DNA from: Candidatus Absconditabacterales bacterium
GTDB taxonomy: Bacteria; Patescibacteriota; Gracilibacteria; Absconditabacterales; Absconditicoccaceae
Length of the DNA: 35,882 nucleotides
Reading direction: 5' to 3'
NCBI GenBank assembly: GCA_937923605.1
Contig: CALDTY010000015.1
Coordinates: forward strand, 1 to 35,882
Numbering within the stretch: position 1 is the stretch's first letter; every line of letters begins with the position of its first letter. The translations under genes were made by a program, and so were the position numbers. Below are positions 1 to 11,474 of this stretch, one piece after another. The notes beneath the pieces are model-generated. The model was not told the DNA's origin, did no database searches, and saw nothing but the letters and a program-made list of their open reading frames with translations.

Positions 1-3000
1 AAAGTATATGCTGAAACATGAGTAGATGGATTATGATCATGTACTAATCAACAGTCGACTTATAATATTGGAGATACAGTCTACTATACTATATTAGTTG
101 AAAATGAAAGTGCGACAGAGACGATAGATAATGTAGCACTAGTGGACTCATTTGATACAGATCAATTAGATTTTATACAAGTAATATCTAATGATTGAAA
201 TATATGAACAAATTATGCAGAACAAGACTGAAATATCTCTTGGAATAATTGAGAAAGTTTCAGTCCATGAGAACAATGAGTTATTGTATTAGAATTTGAA
301 GTGCTATTGGACTGATTTATTATTGATAATAAATCTAAAGTATGAGTTGTTCCTAACTCAGAACATGTATGAATAGCATTGGAATATGGAGATGCAGATA
401 CGGTCAGTAATTATTACGATTGATCATGAAATTTCAATAATAATGAAGTATTCTTCTGAGCTTATCCAACATGAGAAGCGGGAGAAACAAGCACAAGTGA
501 CAATCATGATATTGTCTCAATACATCCAGATTGTTATGAATTAAAAATTGATAAAACAAATGTAACACATGTAGCAAGTGGATGTATGAATACATTAGTG
601 TATGATATAACCGTAACAAATGATGGACCTGCAAAAGATGATATAGTTGTTTTCGATGGGTTTCCAGGAGTTTTGGATTCTTATACTACTGATTCTTGAA
701 TATTAAGTATTGATTGATTCAATGATTGAGCGTTTTATTGAATCTCAATGTGAGCAGACTCAACTTGAGTAATTACAACGACAGTGATTAACTATGAAGT
801 TTGTGAATCTACTCCTTGAGTTGCAGAGGAAATAACAAATACTGCAGGTGTTTCTATTTGGGATTGAGTGAATTCATCTGAAAAATGGGAATATTTATCG
901 CTGAATGAATTAGCGGCAACAACTACTGATACGTTTACCTGAGATAATATAGACACGGTAATTAATGAAACAACATGATGTGATTGTTGAGGAACGACTT
1001 GAGCAGAATTTGATCTAATTCTTCACTGTAAAACTGCAGATAAGGCAGAGTACTGTCCATGAGAAAAAATAACCTATGAATTAGTTATTGAGAACGCAGG
1101 AACATCCGACAAGACAGTAAATATTGAAGATGTAACAAGTGGGGCGTCTATACAAGAGTGTGATGTAGAGTGGGATCCAACGTACAATACTTGTGCTACA
1201 GAATTAGCTGATGATTATGTTTCAAATTACTTTTCACAGTATACGTTTCCAACATATCAAGACACACACGAGACTTGCTCAGACTGATACTCATATACTC
1301 ATTTGTTTTCTTATCCTAATCTTTGGTCATCGAATACTGATAATGAAACAATCGCTAGCTCATATCCTGAATGTAGCTTCCTAGTTTGAGGAAATTCTGT
1401 GCAACAGTTAGTGTATGATGAGTTAGATGACTTATATACAAATATTTTCTTATCTGCTTACAATACTAATGTCGCTGCATGAGAGAATGAGACAGATGCA
1501 TACTTACATGCAATGATTGATTATTATGCAGAAGTATATAACCGTATTCCCAATCTTCAGACACAGATTGATGCAACTTGATTGGAGCAAGATTTTAGGG
1601 ACTGTGAGGATGCATACCAAATAGATATATATTGATCACCATTTACTCCAGTTACAGATTATAATGGTATAACAACCTATGTAGATTCAGTTTTGGATGA
1701 ATTATGACATTATCCAAATTCAGCATATACTGCTTTAAATAATCCATTTAATGCAGAAGATATGTTAATAGGATGAGAATTTTCTTCTTATTGCCTAACT
1801 GAGGCTTTACCTATGCATAATTTTGCTGAGTATGTGATTTCTTATATTAGCCCAAATCACCTTGATGTTAATTGATGATATTGATTAGCGCTTGTACAAA
1901 CACCAGCATATTTAACAGCTCCTGTGCTTGATTCTTTTAGTACTAGTGATGAATTTAAATTATTTTTAGAATCTATATATTTATGATCTTCTTGTGATAT
2001 AATATCGTTAGATGCATGTTTAGATGACACAAATCTAATGGAGCATGTAAGTGGAACTGATGGTGTGCAAAATAGTTCTTGATTTGAGATTCCATGAGGA
2101 TGTAGTATGAGAGTATGAGAATATCTAGATGCTATAGATTATAGCGATTGTATTGATGAAACTCTAATTTTAGATAATTATTGAGGAGATTTACCTGTCA
2201 TACATTGTAAAGATATATTTTGAAATTATGTTGATCCAATATATGAAGTCAGAAATAAGTATAATGTAAAATACAGTTGAACTGATTGATTTGATGATAC
2301 TGATCTATTTAATTGAACCTCAATTTATAGTAGCTATCTAGATAAATTCTATGTGCCTGCAGGTGAAACAAGAACATTTACCTATTCATTGATAGCTCTA
2401 CCTTGACAAACTAGCCCTCAGACATTAACAAATACTGCAGAAATCAATATGTGCCAAAATACATCGACTTGAAATACTCCGGTCTGCAATGTAGATCCTG
2501 AGTATAATCATTATAATAATATTAAAACTGAAAGTGTTACTATTACATGTACAGAACCAGAGCCAAATTTGAGTGTAACGACAACGGTGCCAGCAAATTA
2601 TATACCTTGAGAACAGGTAACTCGACAGATTGTAGCATGTAATCAAGATACAAGTCCAATAACAAACTGAGCAGTGAATTTCGATTACCATTCAACATTG
2701 TCTTTCCTGTCTTCAACACCAGCTTGAGTGCCTTCTTCTACGATGACTAATGATCTTGTAAATACTTCATTAACACGAACATGAATTAGCTTCGGAGCTG
2801 GACCAAATAATTGTCAGACATTTGACGTGACTTTTCAATCAAGTCCAAATAGTACATGAGTATTGCCATGAGAAGCTAGTATATGAGCAGAAATAGCTTG
2901 AGCGATAAATTACCACTATGATAGTAATACTCAAGATAATTTTGATAATGACGATACAACTCCAACAATTGTTACGCCTCCAACACCTCCAGCTGGAAGT

Positions 3001-6000
3001 AAGGAATTTAATTGAGTATTACCAAGTTATCCTTGATCAACAACGACGAATTCAGACCCTGTAGAAGCATGAGATTATGTAATGTTTACTCTCGAGATAG
3101 CAAATACCTTATGAAATGGTGCTGAGCTAGATATCTATGATTCATTTGATTCTAGTGTAATGACATTTGTTGAGGCAGTGTGATTGTCAGAATCTAATTA
3201 TGATAATACTACATGAATTGTGGAGTGGAACGATTACATTATGACTGATGCAGAAACTCTTACTATACAAGTTATTTTTAAAGTTGATGATAATGCTACT
3301 GTAGGTGCTTTTTGAGCAAATACAGCATTGTATGATCTACAACTAAAAACATGATGTACTGATGTGTGTGATACTGATTCGGTAACTGTGACATGAACCC
3401 TGTCTACGCCAACATGTACTGATCCAGTGGTTTCAGTGACAAATGCAGAATTAACTTGTACAGCATGAAGTGTGACCTTAACGGCAAGTGGAGCGGATAA
3501 TTATGTTTGGGCAGATGGAACTACATTAAATACATTTACGACAACTATGACGTGAACATATTTAGTAACTTGATATGATAGTACAGGTGGTTGTAGTGAT
3601 TCAAGTTCATGAGTAGTGTCGAGTGTAGAAAGTAGTGCATCAATTACGTGAATTACGGGTGTTGACCCTTCATCTTGTTGAACAAGTGATGGGACTATTA
3701 CAGTAACCGCAACATCAACCTGAGTTTGAACCTTAGAATACTCTTTAGATACTATCACTTGGCAATCAAGTAATGTATTTACAGGCCAACCATCATGAAG
3801 TTATACAGTATATGTACGTATGTGAACATGAGCATACTGTGGAACAGTAGAAAGCATGACATGAACACTAGCAGCTTCATGATCGCCAACAGTAACTGTC
3901 ACTAATGGGACATTAGCATGTGGAACATCACCTGTGACATTGACTGCAAGCGGAGCCGATTCATATGTATGGAGCACATGAGAAACTACTGCTACTATAT
4001 CGGTTTCATGAACAGGTTCTTATCTTGTAACAGGAACATCTTCATGATGTGATGCAACTGCTACAGCTGTTGTTGATAATACAGCAAATAATTTAACATT
4101 ATCGTTAGTATGAACAGATGCTTCATGTGGACAAACAAATTGAACAATTACCGCAACAGCGAGTGCTGATATGTGAACTTTAGAATATTCGATTGATTGA
4201 GGAGGGACATCAGGCACATGGCAAACTTCTCCTAGTTTTTCTTGACTAGCAGCAGGCTGATATACAATACATGTGAGAAATTGATCGACAGCTTTTTGTG
4301 AAGAGATATTTGATGATATTTCGATAAGTTCAGTGCCATGTCAATACGACCTTGCACTTACTAAGGTACTAAGTTGAACAAATAATGTTTTTTATGAAAA
4401 TGATGACGTTACTTTTGTTATAACAGTAACGAATCAAGGAGAGGTAGATGCGAGTACGTTTACGATAACAGATTATTTCCCAGCAGGATTAACATTGAAT
4501 GATGGAGGATGGAATAATGTAAGTCCAGCAAGTGGAGTATGAACATGAACAACAGACTATACATACAATGGAACATTAGCAGCAAGTGGAGGAACAGTAG
4601 ACATCCCAATTACATTTACAGTAAATGGAGCACTAACAGGAACAGTAATAAACTGGGCAGAGATAAGTGCGGATGATGGAAATGATGTAGATAGTACGAC
4701 GGATACAACAAATGGAACAACAACAGAGAGTCCAACAGATAACACAATATTGAATGAAAGTGGAGACGAAGATGACCATGATCCAGCAGGAATCACAATA
4801 GCAAATGAACCATTCTTTGATCTTGCACTAACTAAAGTGTTATTAACTACGAAACCATATTATCAAGAATGAGATCTAGTGACATTTAGAATTAATCTTG
4901 AGAATCAAGGTACGATCAATTCTACGTGATTTACCATTACAGATTACTACCCAGTTGGATTGACGCTAGAAGAAGACGCTACTGTTTGGGATCCTAATAC
5001 TTGAGTATGAAGTGGTGTTACTACTCATGAGTTTGGTGCTTTAGCTGCATGAGCTACATGAAGTGTAGATATTAGCTTTAGAGTAAATTGAGATGCGATG
5101 TGAAGTATAGTAAATTGGGCAGAAATAAGTGTAGACGATTGAGATGATATAGATAGTACTCCAGATGCTGATCAAACAAATGATAACCAGCCGACATGAC
5201 CATGAGAACCAACAGATAACGTAAATAATGAAGATGGGACAGCTTGATGAGATGAAGATGATCATGATCCAGCAGGAATCCAGGTTGTAGAATTTGATTT
5301 AGCACTAGATAAAGTATTAACCTCATCTAGTGAAGCAGAACCAGGATCGTTAGTGACATTCGAGATTACGATATATAATCAAGGAAATGTAGATGCAGAC
5401 AATATTATTATAACTGATTATGTGCCACTAGGTTTAACAGTTGCAGATGCGAATTGGGTAACTAACTGAACAGTATGAACATGAATGGTTGCCTATGATT
5501 ATTGAACTAAAGTTGGAGTGTTGCCAGCTTGATGAAGTGATTCAGTATTGATTAACTTTACAGCTGATTCCAACGCATTCTGACAAATTATTAACTGGTC
5601 TGAAATTTCAAAAGCAGATCCAATTGATGGAACTTGAGTGATAATGCCAGGAATTACAGATACTGATAGTACTCCTGACCAAATACAATTTAATTGAGCT
5701 GGTGAGACTAATGAATTGCTTGATGATAATATTGTATCTGAAGATTGAACAGATATCGAGAATGATGGTGATGAAGATGATCATGATCCTGCGTTTGTAA
5801 CTGTCTGAAATGTTTTTGATCTAGCATTAATTAAAACTCTTTCATGATCTACTTATGTAGAACAATGAGATACGGTTACGTTCAATATTTTTGTTGAGAA
5901 TCAAGGATGAGTTGCTGCGACATGAGTTTTTATAACTGATTATTTCCCAGCATGACTAACATTAGACACTCAAGCTGGACGATCAAATGGATGAACGGCA

Positions 6001-9000
6001 TGAACGTGAACTAGTGAGTATGAAATTTGATACTTATGAACGTGAGGCTCAGTGACGATACCAATTACATTTACGGTAAATGGTGCATTTTCTGGAGAAC
6101 TTACTAATTGGTCAGAAATCTCTGCAGCACTTCCAATAGATGAAAATTGAGTTGTCATTACAACATGATTCTCAAGCACAGATATAGATAGTACACCTGA
6201 TTCAATTCCTTGAGATTTTAATAACACATCTACGTATGTGGGCGATGATGTCTTTGGTACAGATGATTCGTTATCATGAAACTGAATTAATGATGAAGAT
6301 GATCATGATCCAGCTAGTATTTTTATGGCTGAATTTGATCTAGCATTAATGAAAGTATATGATAGTTATGAGGATATGGATGCAAATTGAACACTTACTG
6401 TAGGAGATAGAGTTATTTTTGACATAACTTTATATAATCAATGAAATGTAGATGCAAAAGATATAGTAGTCACAGATTACTTTCCTACTGGGTTAACTTT
6501 AGATGATGCGGCACGAGATCTTAATACAATAGTAGGAAGTTGATCAGCAGATTATATATATACATCAATACTTTCAGCTGGAACAAGCGATACTATTAGT
6601 GTGACCTTTATAGTAAATTGAGACTCATATGGAGAAATAATTAATTGGTCTGAGATCACAAGTGCGCAACCATTAGATAGTGAGTGAAATCCAGTATCTT
6701 GACTTGAAGATATAGATAGTACTCCAGATCAAATCCAATTTAATGGAGGTTGAGAAACTAATGATTTGATAGATGATAATGTTATTAATGAAGATGGGAA
6801 AAATGGAGAAGATGAAGATGATCATGATCCTGCACATATAGAACTTGGAATATTTGATCTTGCGCTGACAAAACATCTTGTAGATGAATGACCATATAGA
6901 CCTTGAGATACAGTTACTTTTGATATCGTATTGTATAATCAATGAACAATTGATGCAACAAATATTGAGGTGACAGATTATATTCCTGCATGATTAACTC
7001 TTACATGATGAACTACGGCATGGATAAACAATAATGACGGAACTGCGACTGCAACATATGATTGAGTTATTCCGGCCATGAGTTGAGGAGTTGTAAGTAC
7101 ATGAGCATTGAGTATTAGTTTTGTAATTAATGAAACGACAGTCGGAACACTTGTAAATCGATCTGAAATTTCAGACTCTACCGATACAAGTGGAAATCAT
7201 ATCCCTGATATAGATAGTACTGAAGATGACATAATTGCTAATGATAACCAACCAAGTTGACCTGGTGAACCGACTGACAATATAGTTAATGAGGATGGAT
7301 TAAATGAATGAGATGAAGATGACCATGATCCTGCGCCAGTATATGTAGAACCAACATATGATCTTGCTCTAACAAAAATTAATACAGTACCTGGACCAAA
7401 TACTATAGTCTATCCTGGTGATCCAGTGACCTTTACTATTGAAGTATTTAATCAAGGTAATATGACTGCTACTGATATTGAATTAACTGATTATATACCG
7501 GTTTGATTGACATTGACAGATACGACATGGAGTAGTAATGCTGACTGAAGTATTGCAACATACCAATATATAGATTCATTGGATCCAACAATGTCTGACA
7601 CAGTAACAATTGAATTTGTAGTGAACCAATACTTTTCATGAGAAGCAATGAATTGGGCTGAAATTAGTGATTTCTTAGGAACAACTGGTGATATTGTGAG
7701 TGATATTGATAGTATCCCAGATGACATTAATTTTAATCAAGACTGAGAGGATGATGATCAGAATAACGATAATGATATACTTAATGAAGATTGAGATGAA
7801 GATGATCACGATCCAGCTTGAATATATTGAGAAGTGTATGATTTGGCTCTGATTAAAACATTAGCACCATGAAGCCCAACAGCATTTGCTTCATGAGATA
7901 CGATCGATTTCTTACTTACGATTTCAAATCAAGGTACATTAACAGGTAGTGTTACTTCGCTAGTAGATCATTTTCCAGCATGACTTACTTTAGATGATGC
8001 TAACTGGACGGTTAATGGTACTGCATGAGATGCTATGGCGACATATGCTTGATGAGTTATTGGTCCTATTGAACCAGGAGCAAGTACATGAGTAGTAATT
8101 AGTTTTTACTCAAACTGATCAGTTACATGAAATGTAATTAACTGGGCTGAAATTGCTGGTGATGATAGTGAGATATATGGAACGACTGACACAGATAGTA
8201 TTCCAGATAGTACAAACTTTAATCAAGATGGAGAAACAGATGATCTTATCGATGATAATGTAAATAATGAAGATGGTTCAAATGGAGGAGACGAAGATGA
8301 TCATGATCCTGAGATGATAACATTAGATTATTTTGATTTAGCACTGACGAAGGTTGTAAACACATCTGTAAATGCATGACCATTTTATCCTTGAAGTTTG
8401 ATTACGTTTGATATAGAAGTTACTAACCAATGAACAGTTACAAGTAATGACTTTACTGTTACGGATTATATTCCAAGTTGACTGAGTTTGGCTGATAGCG
8501 ATTGGACATCAATTAGTGCTACTCAAGCAATGATTAGGTATACTGATTGATTAGATTCATGAGATTCAATAATTATTCCAATCACATTTATTGTTGATGA
8601 TTATATCCTAGGAAATTTAGTGAATTGGGCAGAAATTAGTGCTGATGATGGAGCTTATTTATGATGAGATTGGGATAGTGATCCTGACATGATAAATGGT
8701 ACTACACAAGAGAGTCCAGAAGATAATACTATTGATAACGAAAATTGAGATGAAGATGACCATGATCCAGCTCAAGTAACAATTGATCCATACTATGATC
8801 TTGCTCTAGTTAAATATCTCGTGACTACAACTGTTGTAGAACCAGGAGATCTTGCTAACTTTGAAATTAAAGTAATAAATCAAGGTAATATAGTCGCTGA
8901 CGATATTGAAATAACAGATTATATTCCAAACTGACTATCACTTGCTGATAGTGATTGGACTGATAACAATGACTGATCTGCGACATACAATAACACTTTA

Positions 9001-10407
9001 TGATCAATAAGTCCATGATCATATGAAATCATTGAGGTCACGTTAAGAGTTGAGCAACATGTTAATGATTTAGTTTGACCAATAGTGAATTGGGCAGAAA
9101 TTAGTGCAGATAATGGTGATACTTATGGTAACGATGTTGATAGTATGCCAGATGGTGTAAATCATAATCAAGATGGTGAAGATTCTGGATTAGAAGATGA
9201 TGGAGTAACTAATGAAGATGGGAAAAATGGGGGTGATGAAGATGATCATGATCCAGCTGTGTTGCCAATATGAGACGTTTTTGATCTAGCATTAATTAAA
9301 ACGGTAAACACTAGTATTAATGCATGACCTTACTTCCCATGAAGTTTAGTAAGCTTTGATATCACGGTAACTAATCAAGGAAATATGCCAGCGTCTGAGA
9401 TTGAAATTACTGATTACATTCCTATGGAATTAACATTGGCTGATACAATGTGGACTGATAACGAAGATGGGACAGCTACATATAACGAACTATTAAGTAT
9501 TGCGCCATGAGCAAATCAAACAATTTCAGTGACTCTACAAATAAATCAACATATCTTATGACAGATTACAAATCGAGCTGAAATTAGTGATGATAATGGG
9601 GATGATGTGGATAGTAATCCTAATAATGACTCTAGCGATGATCAGTATGATGATAGTGATAATGTGACTGATAATTCAAACTGAGATGAGGATGATCACG
9701 ATCCAGCTTCTATTGAAGTCGAGCCATACTTTGATCTAGCATTAATCAAAACTATTAATTCAGAATCAATGTGACCATATACTCAATGAAGTGAAGTGAC
9801 ATTTGATATTCATGTTATAAACCAATGAAATGTCCTTGGTTCAGCGATTGAAATCACAGACTATATTCCTTCTGAGTTAGTTCTAACTGATACAGATTGG
9901 AATTATGATTGAGGTCTAGCGACGTATATTATTGACGCTCTAGCTGCTTGAGAAAGTATTATTATTCCAATAACATTTACTGTGTTGGTGGATGGATGAG
10001 ATATTACAAACTGGGCTGAGATTTCACAGGACAATGATTTTGATGAAGACAGTACGCCTGATGTGTCTAATGGTAAAGATAATGAAAGCTCAGAGAATGA
10101 TACTGTAAATAATGAAAATGGAGATGAAGATGATCATGATCCAGCAAGTATAACCGTAGATAAGGCTCAAAAAAATAAGGGAAGTGGGCCAAGTTTTGCT
10201 CCTAGTGTTACTATTTTAGAGCCAGAAGTAGTTGTGCCTGTTATAGAGCAAGAAGTGATTGAGGAATTGGTTGTGCAAAGTGCTACGGATAATGTAATTA
10301 TTGAGCAAATAAATCAAATAAAATTACAAAATAAAGAAGTAGATCACTTATCTTCAGCAAGTGACTTCCTAGAACTTCCTGATATACTGCCAAAAACATG
10401 AACTTAA
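1..10407 (+). CDS. Giant repetitive surface protein with DUF11-like repeats, ending LPKTGT (5' end outside window)
   Basis: The frame is open from base 1 to the TAA at 10405-10407 when TGA is read as Gly, giving 3468 visible codons; the start lies upstream. Visible layout by window residue: DUF11-like beta domains about 1-380, an insert of about 370 residues with predicted helices and scattered Cys (about 381-764), further DUF11-like domains to about 1130, two pairs of Ig/PKD-like plus SprB-like modules (about 1135-1445), then 12 tandem DUF11-like units (about 1449-3382). Each unit starts FDLAL.K, carries ITDYxPxGLTL and NWAEIS, and ends in an Asp-rich segment closing with DEDDHDPA. The Asp-rich ends suggest calcium binding (inference). 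A Glu/Lys-rich tail ends LPKTGT, whose Gly is UGA. Such proteins are typically adhesins or stalk-like surface proteins; a role in host contact is inferred. No hydrophobic anchor follows the LPKTG. Confidence 0.92.
3397..4335 (+). repeat. Two tandem Ig/PKD-like plus SprB-like module pairs inside the giant surface gene
   Basis: Two copies of the same two-module pattern are readable. The first module carries LTASGADxYVW and ends SYLVTG or TYLVTG. The second carries a Cys, then GTITxTA, LEYSxD, WQxS and an exit of the type GSYTVYVR. The second module resembles the SprB repeat of Bacteroidetes gliding adhesins and the first resembles PKD/Ig-like folds. These are assignments by eye and no profile search was made. 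Confidence 0.6.
4345..10146 (+). repeat. Twelve tandem DUF11-like units within the giant surface gene
   Basis: Each unit begins near (F/Y)DLAL.K and ends at DEDDHDPA (once DEDDHDPE). The terminal motif starts at 4765, 5251, 5770, 6292, 6811, 7312, 7795, 8290, 8749, 9235, 9685 and 10123, so the period is 438-522 bp (146-174 aa). Every start is in frame 1 of the gene. The nucleotide sequence of the units has diverged while the protein motif is kept, so this is an old protein-level repeat and not a fresh DNA duplication. Conserved residues are the Asp-rich ending, NWAEIS and the ITDY motif. Confidence 0.93.
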
Positions 10408-10433
10408 TACTTATTAGAATGTATTTTGAAATT

Positions 10434-10462
10434 AAAAAAGGATACCATTGGTATCCTTTTTT
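10434..10462 (+). terminator. Intrinsic terminator after the giant surface gene
   Basis: A perfect 7-bp core, GGATACC / GGTATCC with an ATT loop, is flanked by A6 upstream and T6 downstream. It lies 26 nt past the TAA of the surface gene and also faces the convergent minus-strand gene ending at 10481, so it may act in both directions. Confidence 0.9.
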
Positions 10463-10480
10463 GTTCTTGATTAGTGAAAT

Positions 10481-10801
10481 TTATTGAAATTGAGTTGCAA
10501 GCACCTTTACTAGAGCTGGGGACATTTCGAATGCTATATTTTCTCTATTTTGAATTACGAACAATAGTTCTTGAATAATAAAAAATTCCCTCGAGTTTTC
10601 TCAAAATAATGGAAGAATGGAAGGAATTTTATTTTCAATATGTTTTATTTTAGAAGGGTTGACACTAGCTATGTATTGAATTTTCCTTTCTAAATTTTCT
10701 AACAATTCAATATCTGATGAATTTGGAGTATATAGACCAAATGCTTTTGCGCTAAATAGTCATAGCACAAGCATGCTTAAGATGAGTAAGATCTCTCTCA
10801 T
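10481..10801 (-). CDS. Small secreted protein with signal peptide, unknown function (106 aa)
   Basis: Reading TGA as Gly gives a 106-aa ORF with start ATG at 10801-10799 and stop TAA. The N-terminus is a hydrophobic segment of about 20 residues (REILLILSMLVLGLFSAKA) with an AKA-type cleavage site, so the product is probably exported. The mature part is mostly helical, with Leu/Ile/Glu/Lys patterns and one conserved-looking KIQYI stretch, and has no motif I recognise. Two UGA codons encode Gly. It converges on the giant surface gene and shares the terminator region with it. A TATAAT-like -10 box at 10820-10815 on this strand would leave a leader of only about 7 nt. The function is not assignable. 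Confidence 0.75.
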
Positions 10802-10828
10802 TAGAAGATCTTTTATTATAAGATAAAA

Positions 10829-10867
10829 AAATAACTACTTACTTGTTAGTCTATTACGTAGTTATTT
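10829..10867 (-). terminator. Hairpin with T-run, possible terminator or attenuator
   Basis: AAATAACTAC (rightmost arm read on the minus strand) pairs with GTAGTTATTT, 10 bp, with a 19-nt loop. On the minus strand it is followed by a run of T. It sits between the RRM gene terminator and the small secreted gene starting at 10801, so it would end a short minus-strand transcript arising at about 10934-10868. Confidence 0.6.
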
Positions 10868-10934
10868 CAAGAATAAGTGAGCTAAATAGTGGTCTTATCT
10901 CTTGCCATATTGTTAATTTCTTTTGTGACAACAA

Positions 10935-10961
10935 AAAAACCTCCCTTATAGGGAGGTTTTT
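10935..10961 (-). terminator. Intrinsic terminator of the RRM gene
   Basis: The stem AAAAACCTCCC / GGGAGGTTTTT has a TTATA loop and lies 19 nt beyond the stop of the RRM gene. The T-run is on the minus-strand 3' side. Confidence 0.9.
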
Positions 10962-10979
10962 CTCTATTATGATATAGTA

Positions 10980-11291
10980 TTATTCTGCAGAAACTTCAGC
11001 TACTTCAGGAGTTGCTACTTCAGCATCATCTCTTGCGCGAGCAAAATCTAGATACATTGGTCTTCCTTCAAGTTCTTGTTCATTTGCTTCTTCTTTTGCT
11101 TTGATTGCGTCTTCTTCATTTGCAAAGGTAACGAAACCAAATCATCTACTTCTATTTGTCTCTCTATCAAGAGCAACACTTGCGTATACTACTTCTCCTC
11201 GCTGTCCAAAAAATTCTTTAAGAGATTGCCATCTTACATTCCAATGCAAGTTTCACACAAATAGTTTGTTTGTTTCTAGTTGATCTGTCAT
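10980..11291 (-). CDS. RRM-type RNA-binding protein (103 aa)
   Basis: A single RNA recognition motif fills the protein. RNP2 is KLFVGNL at residues 9-15 and RNP1 is RSRGFGFV at 47-54, both intact only because TGA (G13, G50) is read as Gly. The C-terminus is short, acidic and Ala/Glu-rich. Size and layout match the small bacterial RRM proteins of cyanobacteria and CPR lineages, thought to bind single-stranded RNA in the cytoplasm, often in cold adaptation or RNA processing (family knowledge). The gene stands alone between two terminators and has its own promoter-like element upstream. The product is one of the clearest local proofs of the genetic code. Confidence 0.95.
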
Positions 11292-11348
11292 AAAAATTCA
11301 TCAATAGTTAAAAGTTTTTTTGGGGAGTATTTCGTCCCACATAAAAAT

Positions 11349-11376
11349 ACTATACATATTTTTTAAAATAAAGCAA
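11349..11376 (-). promoter_or_regulatory. Probable promoter of the RRM gene
   Basis: On the minus strand TTGCTT (11376-11371) is followed after 16 nt by TATAGT (11354-11349). Transcription would start about 50 nt before the ATG at 11291. Confidence 0.5.
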
Positions 11377-11428
11377 TAGAAAAATTGACTTTCATTTAAA
11401 TGTAGATATAGATATTTTTTTTAAAAAA

Positions 11429-11450
11429 AAAGATCGATTTCTCGATCTTT
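11429..11450 (-). terminator. Intrinsic terminator of the CPR-conserved gene
   Basis: A perfect 9-bp stem AAAGATCGA / TCGATCTTT with a 4-nt loop, followed on the minus strand by a T9 tract. It lies 25 nt past the stop of the gene ending at 11475. Confidence 0.9.
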
Positions 11451-11474
11451 ATATTATTATTTGCTTGTATAATG

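Noticed and set aside
3501-7727. Minus-strand ORFs of 60-90 aa opposite the surface gene
   Set aside because: They are shadows of the plus-strand coding frame, rich in Ser/Val/Ile from antisense repeats, with no independent support.
4765-10146. CRISPR-like array from the regularly spaced near-identical motif
   Set aside because: The motif is 24 nt, the spacing is 438-522 bp, the repeats are in frame and translate to DEDDHDPA, and the sequence between them is itself homologous protein domain.
1-10407. A degraded pseudogene region with dozens of premature TGA stops
   Set aside because: No in-frame TAA or TAG was seen in the parts read, and TGA falls at glycine positions of repeated motifs. 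It is one intact gene under UGA=Gly.
10405-10462. A frameshift hiding a hydrophobic anchor after LPKTG
   Set aside because: No frame after 10407 codes a hydrophobic helix; a strong terminator starts 26 nt later.
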